A DNA stretch of 14,100 nt from JAWLCQ01 sp041687095. GTDB taxonomy: Bacteria > Planctomycetota > Phycisphaerae > SM23-33. The translations under genes and the position numbers were made by a program. Location of the stretch: contig JAWLCQ010000131.1 in the NCBI GenBank assembly GCA_041687095.1, forward strand, positions 1 through 14,100, given 5' to 3'. Shown here piece after piece: positions 1 through 6,249 of this stretch. Position 1 is the first letter of the stretch, and each line of letters opens with the position of its first letter. The notes beneath the pieces are model-generated. The model searched no databases. It had not been told where the DNA came from and was given only the letters and a program-made list of their open reading frames with translations.

Positions 1-981
1 GGCGGTTTGGGGTGCGGCGGCTTCGGTCTCGGCGGGGGCGGGCGCCTCCGGAGCCGTGCCGCCGAGGGGCGCCGAGCGGCGGGTGTAGTCGGGCAGGGGC
101 GAGAAGCGGCCCTGGAGGTCATCGACGGCGGCGACGGCGGGGGACGCGGGGGCGAGGGCGGACTCGCGCTCGCCGTAGCGGTGCTCCAGGTAGCTCCACT
201 CCAGCCCGTCGGGATGGGGCGAGGCGAACCACGAGACCACCCCCGCCAACAGCCCCGCCGACACCAGCAGCGAGAGCGCAACGGTGCGGCGAGGGAGGGC
301 GGGGCGGGCATCGGGGCGGTCCAGGCCCACCAGCCCGGGACGAACGCTCCGCAGCCACGCGAGAACGGCGAAGGTGATGACGCCCTCGATCGCCCCGATG
401 ACGAGATGGACGACGAGCATGACGGCGAGGAAGTCGGGGAGGGGAATGACCAGCCGCCCCGCGAGGGCGGACTGGATCGGCACCAGCGCCGCCCCCCCCG
501 TCACCCCCACCAGCGACGCCGCCCACGCCCCCAGGTACATCCGCCACGCCGGGACCCCCGCCCCCGTCCCGGTGATGGCGCGGTAGAGGCCCCAGCCCAG
601 CAGGCAGGGCACGACGCCCATGTTGAGGATGTTCGCCCCCAGCGCCAGCAGCCCCCCATCCTGAAAGATGAGGCACTGGACGATGAGGATGCCCGCCATC
701 GTGACGATGCCCGCCCCGGGCCCCAGCAGAATGGCCAGCAGCACCCCGCCCCCGAGATGCCCGCTCGTCCCGGGCATGCCCGGGAGGGTGAAGTTGATCA
801 TCTGGGCCGCGAAGACGAACGCGCCCATGACGCCCATCAGCGGCAGGCGCTCGGGGTCCAGCGTCCGCCGCGCCCGCCACGACCCCGCCGCAACGGCCAA
901 CGCGGCCAGGCCGAGCGTGACGGCGGCGAGGGGAACGTCCAGCAGTTCGTTGGCCATGTGCATGGCGAGGGGAGCGGTCAC
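1..981 (-). CDS. cbiM: CbiM-type cobalt/nickel ECF transporter membrane protein with PDGLE domain (3' end outside window)
   Basis: Substrate-binding membrane component of a group I energy-coupling-factor importer for Co2+ or Ni2+, located in the inner membrane. The 327 visible residues begin VTAPLAMHMANELLDV. The His-containing N-terminus around MHM is the metal-binding end in this family. The hallmark INFTLPGMPGTSGHLGGG follows, then several hydrophobic segments. Near the C-terminus SPHPDGLEWSYLE and FSPLPDY mark a PDGLE (CbiN-like) domain, so this is a CbiM-CbiN-like fusion. The frame is still open at base 1; the last membrane helix and any ATPase or T-component genes would lie to the left. 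GTG at 981 is chosen because AAAGGA (996-991) lies 9 nt upstream. ATG at 963 would give the more usual MHM start but is too far from that site. Metal choice (Co or Ni) cannot be decided here. Confidence 0.93.
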   Translation of the reverse strand, partial: MTAPLAMHMANELLDVPLAAVTLGLAALAVAAGSWRARRTLDPERLPLMGVMGAFVFAAQMINFTLPGMPGTSGHLGGGVLLAILLGPGAGIVTMAGILIVQCLIFQDGGLLALGANILNMGVVPCLLGWGLYRAITGTGAGVPAWRMYLGAWAASLVGVTGGAALVPIQSALAGRLVIPLPDFLAVMLVVHLVIGAIEGVITFAVLAWLRSVRPGLVGLDRPDARPALPRRTVALSLLVSAGLLAGVVSWFASPHPDGLEWSYLEHRYGERESALAPASPAVAAVDDLQGRFSPLPDYTRRSAPLGGTAPEAPAPAETEAAAPQTA

Positions 982-1017
982 GGGCGGCGGTCCTTTCGTC
1001 TGGAGCCTCGGTGTTCC

Positions 1018-1039
1018 TACGACTTTCCAAATCGTAATA
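1018..1039 (-). promoter_or_regulatory. Possible promoter/operator of the cbiM gene
   Basis: On the reverse strand TATTAC (1039-1034) could be a -10 box. It is followed by the inverted repeat TACGA-N9-TCGTA (1018-1022 and 1032-1036) between it and the ribosome binding site. No good -35 box is seen. The repeat could be a metal-regulator operator, but it does not match the NikR consensus as I know it. Weak evidence. Confidence 0.25.
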
Positions 1040-1072
1040 CTGCCGGCGGCAGAACGCCAGAAGGATTCTCCC

Positions 1073-1096
1073 AAAAAACGCCCGGCGGCGTGGGCG
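1073..1096 (-). terminator. Intrinsic terminator or attenuator in the cbiM leader
   Basis: Read on the reverse strand: stem CGCCC (1096-1092), 8-nt loop, GGGCG (1083-1079), then six T (1078-1073). The only gene downstream on this strand is cbiM. No reverse-strand gene is visible between it and the tRNA gene, so it may be an attenuator in a long cbiM leader, not the end of another gene. Confidence 0.55.
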
Positions 1097-1259
1097 AGAG
1101 CGACGGCGAGGGCGAGAGGAGATCCCCCCTCCAGCGGGCAGCCGATCTTCGGCGGGTTCGCTGGGGAGGCGAACTGCGGAGATCCGCCGCGCCGGCGGGG
1201 ACCCGACGGCGGTTGCCCGCGTGAAAGGATGCGGCCCCCAAATTCCTCACCGAATGGCA
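1097..1259 (-). promoter_or_regulatory. Hairpin-rich leader region, possible structured RNA
   Basis: No convincing gene lies between the cbiM start (981) and the tRNA promoter (1260). On the reverse strand the stretch contains consecutive short hairpins: GCGGA/TCCGC (1187-1176), GTTCGC-N7-GCGAAC (1174-1156) and GCCGA-AGA-TCGGC (1153-1141), followed by the terminator at 1096-1073. The layout resembles a riboswitch aptamer plus expression platform ahead of a metal transporter. I do not find the cobalamin-box or NiCo-riboswitch core motifs. GC-rich DNA forms hairpins easily, so this is only a candidate. Confidence 0.3.
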
Positions 1260-1287
1260 TTGACCCGGGGGGCGAATCTGCTAGACT
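1260..1287 (+). promoter_or_regulatory. Promoter of tRNA-Pro
   Basis: TTGACC (1260-1265), 16-bp spacer, TAGACT (1282-1287): a good housekeeping-sigma promoter. The expected start of transcription near 1294 is about 9 nt before the mature 5' end of the tRNA. Confidence 0.7.
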
Positions 1288-1302
1288 GATGACTTGCGCG
1301 AT

Positions 1303-1377
1303 CGGGGCGTAGCTCAGCTTGGCTAGAGCGCTGCGTTCGGGACGCAGAGGTCGAAGGTTCAAATCCTTTCGCCCCGA
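1303..1377 (+). tRNA. tRNA-Pro (anticodon CGG)
   Basis: A complete 75-nt cloverleaf. Acceptor stem CGGGGCG (1303-1309) pairs with CGCCCCG (1370-1376). D-arm GCTC/GAGC has GG in its loop. Anticodon stem CTGCG/CGCAG has loop TTCGGGA with anticodon CGG at 1338-1340. The variable loop is 5 nt, and the T-arm GAAGG/CCTTT has loop TTCAAAT. The discriminator is A1377; CCA is not encoded (next bases CAT), so it must be added by CCA transferase. It decodes the proline codon CCG. Confidence 0.97.
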
Positions 1378-1390
1378 CATACGACAGACG

Positions 1391-1424
1391 GCAGGCCGTC
1401 CCGATGGGACGGCCTGCTGTGTTT
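1391..1424 (+). terminator. Terminator of tRNA-Pro
   Basis: Perfect 12-bp stem GCAGGCCGTCCC / GGGACGGCCTGC (1391-1402 and 1406-1417) with loop GAT, followed by TGTGTTT. It begins 13 nt after the tRNA and overlaps the start of a dispersed repeat (1411-1504). Confidence 0.8.
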
Positions 1425-1504
1425 CTGGGCGCGTCGAAGATCGCAGCGAAGACGGCGCCGAAGATCGCGGCGACGAGCCGCAGGGGCAGCTTGGGTCTGG
1501 GAAC
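1411..1504 (+). repeat. Dispersed terminator-linked repeat, copy A
   Basis: Imperfect direct repeat of 3296-3365. The first 34 bases agree except at four positions and the last 28 (about 1477-1504, CGCAGGGGCAG then TGGGTCTG) also agree closely. Copy A has about 24 bases more in the middle, which contain a partial internal duplication of GAAGATCGC. Both copies directly follow a hairpin. The remaining gap to the lipoprotein gene at 1608 holds nothing else recognisable. Confidence 0.75.
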
Positions 1505-1607
1505 CATCTGACGTCATGCCGACTCGCGCGGTTGAATAGCCGAGGCTGTGACCTCGCGCAACGGTTCCTGATCCCTTTGTTCTTCCCCAATTCAAAGGAG
1601 AGACAGT

Positions 1608-2567
1608 ATGATCAAACTCGGGCCTGGCGGCGTCGTTTGCGCAGCCGTGACCGTGGGGCTGATTCTTACGCTGCCCGGTTGTTCGAGGCGTCGGACGTCC
1701 GATGACGCAAAGCCGGCTGAACAGGCGCAGACACAAGAGACAGGCAGCGTCGGCGGCGCTGCGACCACGCAGCGGGCACAGCAGTTCCAGACGCCTTGGG
1801 AGCACGAGGACATTACCGGACTGGCGCGGGTCTTTCTTGAGCGGGGAGGACAGGAGATTGCGAAGGGATATCCGCAGATCCCGCCAGAGCACCTGGCCCG
1901 GCTTGAGAGCGAGTACAGCAGCCATCGCGGCCCGAGCGAAAAGGCTTTCAGTAAGCTCTCGAAAGCGGAGATCGTGGCGCTCTACCTGGTAGTTGGGCGG
2001 TTCTGGGTCGCCGAGACGTGGAAACAGGAAGATGAGGGGTGGCAGAGCTGTGTTTTCTACACGGCGAGGGATGGCACGACTGTTGCCGCCAGCTTCCAGG
2101 TTGCCCATCCTGTCCTCGCGGAGTACCACCAGAAAGCCATCATCTCCCCTCCGGGCTTGCCGCAGGTCGAGCTTCCTCTCCCGATGAACGTGGGCGGCCG
2201 GACCGAGATCAACGTCTACTTCTATGGCGAGACGAATGGCACCGGCCCCTTTCTGCGCCTCCAGGATCGTCGGGGCGAGACTCTCATTGATCTGAGGAGG
2301 CGGGTCTCGCGTCTCATCGTACGTGAGGAGGGCATCCCCTACGCGGGCGACCTGGAGAGCGAATCCCCCTCCATTAGCTGGACCTCGGAAGGGGATGGTC
2401 AGGTGTCTGTTTCCGTGGATGACGCGCCAGCGGAGCAGCTTACGGGCGCTCTTGCCGGTCCTGGGGAGTACCTGGGACGCTTGGACGGCACGAAGGGGCC
2501 GATTGTTTTCGTGCCGGCATCCGTTGAGAAAGAACGCCGGATTCAAGCCCTTTTCGACATCGATTAG
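1608..2567 (+). CDS. Hypothetical lipoprotein (319 aa)
   Basis: I do not recognise a family. The N-terminus is a lipoprotein signal: MIK, a hydrophobic stretch and lipobox LPGC with the acylated cysteine at residue 25, so the mature protein should be membrane-anchored outside the cytoplasm. A Gln/Thr/Ala-rich linker runs to about residue 60. A helical-looking part (residues 65-135, with LSKAEIVALYLVVG) and a beta-rich part (from about 140) follow, including PLPMNVGGRTEINVYFYGET. Start ATG 1608 has a strong site AAAGGAG (1594-1600) 7 nt upstream. Codon and base use are visibly less GC-biased than in the kinase, sulfatase or hydrolase genes, as in the next gene, which suggests a different origin. 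A REP-type hairpin starts 7 nt after the stop codon. Confidence 0.85.
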   Translation: MIKLGPGGVVCAAVTVGLILTLPGCSRRRTSDDAKPAEQAQTQETGSVGGAATTQRAQQFQTPWEHEDITGLARVFLERGGQEIAKGYPQIPPEHLARLESEYSSHRGPSEKAFSKLSKAEIVALYLVVGRFWVAETWKQEDEGWQSCVFYTARDGTTVAASFQVAHPVLAEYHQKAIISPPGLPQVELPLPMNVGGRTEINVYFYGETNGTGPFLRLQDRRGETLIDLRRRVSRLIVREEGIPYAGDLESESPSISWTSEGDGQVSVSVDDAPAEQLTGALAGPGEYLGRLDGTKGPIVFVPASVEKERRIQALFDID

Positions 2568-2573
2568 ACGAGA

Positions 2574-2634
2574 GGAGGGACGGTTCCATGTATCGCAGCA
2601 CGCAGTAAGATGCGAAACCAGTAACCGTCCCTCC
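2574..2634. repeat. REP-type inverted repeat with GGGACGGTT arms
   Basis: GGAGGGACGGTT (2574-2585) pairs perfectly with AACCGTCCCTCC (2623-2634). The 37-nt interior holds a smaller CGCA/TGCG pairing. It sits between the two lipoprotein genes. The same AACCGTCCCTC core recurs at 3216-3230. Such GGGACGGTTCC hairpins are widespread REP elements in several bacterial phyla. Confidence 0.75.
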
Positions 2635-2703
2635 TTCTCCCCGGGCCAAGCCGAAACCATGGTGGAAGTTCTGGTAGGCGGTGTTGAGCTGAAGGAGTTC
2701 CAC

Positions 2704-3246
2704 GTGCGACAGGTAGGAGTGATTATGGTCATGGGATTCCTGTTCTCCTTCTTCGGTTGTTCGAAGAGGGACAGCGATGGCGGTGGCCCGACTCGCTACG
2801 TGGCCGAGCAGGCGTACAAGGACAACCTCGCCAAGCAGGTGTCGATGACGCCGCAGACCGTGGCCCAGTTGCGGAAACATGGGGTCACCCAGACCTCGAC
2901 GCTGCGGCTCGAATTCTTCTTCTACACCGATACCGAGCCCAAGGCCGAATCCCTTGCCGAGGCCCTCAAGGCCATGGGCTATCAAGCGGAGGCCGGACCC
3001 TCGGCCGGGGATGACAAGCTGTTCCTCGTCAACGGCTGGACGACACCTTTGAAGATGGACGATCCCACCGTGCTGGACTGGACCCGACAGATGTGCAAGC
3101 TCGGCTACGAGCATGATTGTGAATTTGATGGTTGGGGAACCAATCCCTCGCAGTCGGAGGGTCAATATCTGGGGACAGCTTACGGATTTCTCGTCATGCG
3201 ACGGGAGCCTGAAATGAGGAACCGTCCCTCACAGGCCCCCTCATAG
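2704..3246 (+). CDS. RraB-like domain lipoprotein (180 aa)
   Basis: The N-terminus, starting at GTG 2704, is a short lipoprotein signal ending in SFFGC with the cysteine at residue 19. Residues about 66-145 match the RraB (regulator of ribonuclease activity B) fold pattern: LRLEFFFYTDTEPKAESLAE, MGYQAEAG, a strand, then CEFDGWGT close to the family's YDGWET ending. Classical RraB is a cytoplasmic RNase E inhibitor, so a lipid-anchored, exported version cannot do that job; its role is unknown. GTG 2704 is preferred because AAGGAG (2692-2697) lies 6 nt upstream and it gives a complete signal peptide. ATG 2725 with GGAG is an alternative that would shorten the signal. The last ten residues (MRNRPSQAPS) are encoded by a REP fragment, so the original stop codon may have been lost. 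Confidence 0.8.
   Translation: MRQVGVIMVMGFLFSFFGCSKRDSDGGGPTRYVAEQAYKDNLAKQVSMTPQTVAQLRKHGVTQTSTLRLEFFFYTDTEPKAESLAEALKAMGYQAEAGPSAGDDKLFLVNGWTTPLKMDDPTVLDWTRQMCKLGYEHDCEFDGWGTNPSQSEGQYLGTAYGFLVMRREPEMRNRPSQAPS
3216..3230. repeat. REP fragment inside the RraB-like gene
   Basis: GAGGAACCGTCCCTC shares the core of the inverted repeat at 2574-2634. It lies within the last codons of the RraB-like gene. Confidence 0.6.
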
Positions 3247-3277
3247 CCCCCGGTTCACCATGATCCAGGGCTGGTGT

Positions 3278-3365
3278 GGCCGGGACATGACCCCCGGCCT
3301 GGTGTGTTTATGGGCGCGTTGAAGACCGCGCCGCCGAGACGCAGGGGCAGCCTGGGTCTGTGAAC
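3278..3365 (+). repeat. Dispersed terminator-linked repeat, copy B (probable terminator of the RraB-like gene)
   Basis: Hairpin GGCCGGG (3278-3284) / CCCGGCC (3293-3299) with an 8-nt loop, then TGGTGTGTTT. The tail 3296-3365 matches copy A at 1411-1504. The stem sequences of the two copies differ but each pairs with itself. It lies 32 nt after the RraB-like stop codon and would also face the end of the convergent kinase gene. Confidence 0.7.
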
Positions 3366-3507
3366 CGCCTGGCGTTCCGCCTGATCGTGCGGTGGATGGG
3401 GGCGGGGCGACGGGTACGTGCCCCATCGTCGGGAAGGGTTCCTGGCCTGCTCTGCCTCGACCGGGGCCTTTGCTCCCGGGCCCTTCTGTTCCCTTCCGCC
3501 GCCGGGG
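3366..3507. other. Short intergenic stretch, no feature recognised
   Basis: GC-rich DNA between repeat copy B and the stop codon of the kinase gene. No gene, convincing hairpin with T-tail or repeat is seen. Confidence 0.5.
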
Positions 3508-5865
3508 CTACGCGGTGCGGGGAGCGCGGATGGCGGCGATGAGGTCGTCGGAGGGCCCGCCCTTGGTCAGGTACGCCTCCGCCCCCGCGTCGCACATCGA
3601 GCGGGCGAAGTCGGGGTCGTCGTACATGGACAGGCCGATCACGCGGGTTCCCGGATGGGCCGCGAGGATCCGCCGCGTCGCCTCGATCCCGTTCATCTCC
3701 GCGGTGAGGCTCACGTCCATCACCACCACGTCAGGCTCCGTCCGCTGGGCCAACCGGACGGCGGAGGGCCCGTCGGCGGCCTCCCCGGCGATGTCGATGT
3801 CGGGCTCGGACTGCAGCAGGCCCACCAGTCCGGTGCGGAGGATTTCGTGGTCGTCCACGATCAGCACGCGGAGGGCCCGCTCCTTGCGGAGAGCGGCGGG
3901 GCCTCCGCCCTCCTCCGCCTCGGCGGCTCTCGCATCGGGGGTTTCGGCGGGGGCGACGGCCGGGACCGGGCCCTCGGGCACCAGGAGGGTGATCCGCGTT
4001 CCCCTCCCCGGGGCGGTCTCGATCCCCATCCGCCCCCCGATGTACGCAATGCGCTCCTGGATGCTGAAGAGCCCGAAGGTGGCGGGGGAGGACCCGCGGC
4101 CGTCGAGCACGTCAGGGTCGGCCCCCCTGCCCCTGTCCGCCACGACGAGTTGGATCTCGCCGCCCGGAGCGCGGGTAAGGGCGATCTCCGCCTCCGACAC
4201 GCCCGCGTGCTTCACGATGTTGAACAGGAGTTCGCGAACGCACTCGAACAGCAGCATCCGGGTCTCCTCCAGACGCGGCTCGGCGGAGCCGTCGGTGCGG
4301 AGTTGGACGGCGAGGCGGTGCTTCTCCTGCATGCGGGCGGCGAGCCAGTGGAGCCCGGCGACGAGTCCCGATTCGTGGAGGACCGGGGGGCTGAGGTCCA
4401 TCGTCAGGTCGCGCGACGCCTGCACCGCCTCTTCCAGGATGCTGTCCACCCCCTGCGCCACCTCGTGGATCCGCTCCGGCGGGGAGGCGGTCCTCATCGA
4501 TTCGAGCTGCATGCGGGCGGCGACGAGGAGTTGCTGAATGTGGTCATGGAGGATCTTGGCGAGGCGTTTGCGCTCGCGCTGCTCGGTGCGGCTGAGTTGG
4601 GCGGCGAGGGCGCGGAGCTGGTTGGCCTTCCGCCGGACCTCGTCGGTCCGCTGGGCAACCCGCTGCTCGAGCGTGTCGTTCAGTTCCCGCAAGGCTTCCT
4701 CGGAGCGTTTGCGCTCGGTGATGTCGTGGCTCGCGGTGGCGTATCCGACGGGCGACCCGTCCTCCCCGAGCACCCGGAACACGTTCCAGATGACCCAGAT
4801 GGGCTCGCCGGTCTTGAAGTGGCGAAAGCGGATTTCGGTTTCGGCGCTGCCTTCGCGGAGGACGCGGGGCAGGAACTCCTCGATGGCGAACGGGAGGTCC
4901 TCGGGGAAGAGGTAGTCCTGCACGACGTGGCGCTTGGTTTCCTCGAACGAATCGAATCCGACCATCCGCCGCCCCGCCTCGTTCAGGTACAGCGGGCGGA
5001 ACTCCAGGTCGGCGAGGCCGATGAACTCCGCGCTGTGCTCCACGAGGGAGACGAACTTCTGCCGTTCCGCCTCGACCCGTTTGCGCTCGGTGATGTCGTA
5101 GTTGACGCCGATCATGCGTTCGACGCGGCCTGCGGGGTCGCGAAACACCCGTCCGACCGCCGCCAGCCAGCGCTCCTCCCCGTCGGGGCGGAGGATGCGG
5201 CACTCGTCGCGCCAGTCGGTTCCCTCCTGCATGACGGCGGCGAGCCCGCGGTGCAGCGAGGGCAAGTCATCGGGGTGTACGCTGTCGAAGAAGCGCGAGG
5301 TCGGTTCCCGCCCGTCCCCGACGGGCAGGCCCAGCAGCTCGTACTCCTTGGCGTTCCAGACGGACCGGCTGTTCCGCACGTCCCATTCCCACATGCCCAT
5401 CTGTCCGCTGTCGAGAGCGAGGTTCAACCGCCGCTCGCTGTCCCGCAGCGCCTCCTGAACGGACCTGCGGACGGTGATATCCTGGGCGGTCGCGACCGCC
5501 CCCACGATCGCACCCTCCGGTGACCGCAGCGGAATCGCCGATACCAGGACGCTTCGCTCGCTCCCCTGCTCGTCGGTGACGCAGAACTCGATCGCGGGGC
5601 TGACCGTCTCCCCCCGCAGCGCCCGCTCGCCCGGCCACTGGTCGAGCGGCAGGGGGTGGTTCTGCGGATCGACGGCCTGCCAGCGCTCCAACTGCTCCGG
5701 GTCGCGGGAGGGGATCACGTTGCGGGGCACGAACTCCCGCATGAGCGAGTTGGCCTGCACGAACCGCCCCTCGGTGTCGATGACCCCGACCCCGACGGGC
5801 AATTGCTCGATAATCGCCCCCAGCGGGACGCCCCCGAATGAGCCTGGGTCATCGGTTGCAGTCAC
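3508..5865 (-). CDS. PAS-PAS-PAS hybrid histidine kinase with C-terminal receiver (785 aa)
   Basis: A cytoplasmic sensor: no membrane segment or signal peptide is seen. PAS domains lie at about residues 15-135, 150-262 and 270-385, each ending in a PAC-like DIT motif (QDITVRR, YDITERKR, HDITERKR). A coiled coil (388-430) leads into a HisKA_3 dimerisation helix, RTEQRERKRLAKILHDHIQQ, with phosphoacceptor H440. The HATPase_c domain has N549 (ECVRELLFNIVKHAG), D577 (ADRGRG), FGLFSIQERI and PGRGTRI. After an Ala/Pro/Glu-rich linker (632-665) a NarL/FixJ-type receiver has D671-D672, phosphoacceptor D717, S746 and K768. It stops right after the receiver with no HTH. GTG 5865 is chosen from GGAGG (5879-5875), 9 nt upstream; TTG 5874 would touch that site. 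No dedicated response regulator is adjacent, so its output partner is unknown. Confidence 0.93.
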   Translation of the reverse strand: MTATDDPGSFGGVPLGAIIEQLPVGVGVIDTEGRFVQANSLMREFVPRNVIPSRDPEQLERWQAVDPQNHPLPLDQWPGERALRGETVSPAIEFCVTDEQGSERSVLVSAIPLRSPEGAIVGAVATAQDITVRRSVQEALRDSERRLNLALDSGQMGMWEWDVRNSRSVWNAKEYELLGLPVGDGREPTSRFFDSVHPDDLPSLHRGLAAVMQEGTDWRDECRILRPDGEERWLAAVGRVFRDPAGRVERMIGVNYDITERKRVEAERQKFVSLVEHSAEFIGLADLEFRPLYLNEAGRRMVGFDSFEETKRHVVQDYLFPEDLPFAIEEFLPRVLREGSAETEIRFRHFKTGEPIWVIWNVFRVLGEDGSPVGYATASHDITERKRSEEALRELNDTLEQRVAQRTDEVRRKANQLRALAAQLSRTEQRERKRLAKILHDHIQQLLVAARMQLESMRTASPPERIHEVAQGVDSILEEAVQASRDLTMDLSPPVLHESGLVAGLHWLAARMQEKHRLAVQLRTDGSAEPRLEETRMLLFECVRELLFNIVKHAGVSEAEIALTRAPGGEIQLVVADRGRGADPDVLDGRGSSPATFGLFSIQERIAYIGGRMGIETAPGRGTRITLLVPEGPVPAVAPAETPDARAAEAEEGGGPAALRKERALRVLIVDDHEILRTGLVGLLQSEPDIDIAGEAADGPSAVRLAQRTEPDVVVMDVSLTAEMNGIEATRRILAAHPGTRVIGLSMYDDPDFARSMCDAGAEAYLTKGGPSDDLIAAIRAPRTA

Positions 5866-5900
5866 GGTCCACAACCTCCATTTGTCAATATCAACAGATC

Positions 5901-5924
5901 CCGGCGGAATGGTAATGCCGCCGG
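5901..5924. repeat. Hairpin upstream of the kinase gene
   Basis: Perfect arms CCGGCGG (5901-5907) and CCGCCGG (5918-5924) around a 10-nt loop. It is 36 nt upstream of the kinase start, on the side of its promoter. It could be a REP unit or a leader hairpin; no T-tail is present. Confidence 0.5.
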
Positions 5925-5989
5925 AACGGCGCTACAAGCCCTTCCCCCACGGAATTCTGCGGGGCCATCGCAACGTCGGTTTTCCGCGG

Positions 5990-6146
5990 CATGGGCGTCT
6001 CGCCCATGGGTCCCACGGGCATCCTGCCCGTGGCCTTCGGCGAAGAAACCTCCATATGTTGGGGGGCGGCTGACCTCGCAGCAAGGCCGTTCTCACCTCT
6101 CCGCAGGGGCGAGACGCCCCTGCGACACACGGGCGAGACGCCCGTG
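5990..6146. repeat. Cluster of four REP-like hairpins
   Basis: Four short perfect hairpins with 3-nt loops: CATGGGCG-TCT-CGCCCATG (5990-6008), CCACGGGCA-TCC-TGCCCGTGG (6013-6033), GCAGGGGCG-AGA-CGCCCCTGC (6103-6123) and CACGGGCG-AGA-CGCCCGTG (6128-6146). They form two closely spaced pairs. This is the main content of the 384-bp gap 5866-6249 between divergent genes. Translation of the DNA gives only repeat-type phrases such as GTGVSPV, so I call no gene here. Confidence 0.8.
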
Positions 6147-6249
6147 CCACGGAGATGCGAGGGCCGAGGGGGCCGCATCAAGGGGTTGAGGAATCGCCCC
6201 GATCCCGCGACAATGGGACGCCAACGTGAACCGACCCCAAGGAGCCCCC

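Noticed and set aside
1017..1250. Possible 77-residue reverse-strand protein upstream of cbiM
   Set aside because: Arg/Pro/Ser-rich composition, runs through the terminator hairpin, no recognisable family; more likely leader DNA.
982..1302. Cobalamin riboswitch upstream of cbiM
   Set aside because: Expected from the gene's function, but I could not find the conserved B12-box sequence in the leader.
1303..1504. Integrative element with attL/attR at tRNA-Pro
   Set aside because: The tRNA 3' end itself is not duplicated at 3296 and there is no integrase, so a classical att-site element is not supported.
2323..2703. Upstream extension of the RraB-like frame to 2323
   Set aside because: It overlaps the preceding lipoprotein gene and the REP hairpin; the GTG at 2704 has a strong ribosome binding site and begins a signal peptide.
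3418..5523. Long open frame (701 codons) on the forward strand
   Set aside because: It is antisense to the histidine kinase, whose domains and motifs are unmistakable; open only because of high GC codon bias.
5891..6181. Possible 96-residue reverse-strand protein
   Set aside because: Made entirely of translated hairpin repeats (GTGVSPV, MGETPMPR); no ribosome binding site or coding character.
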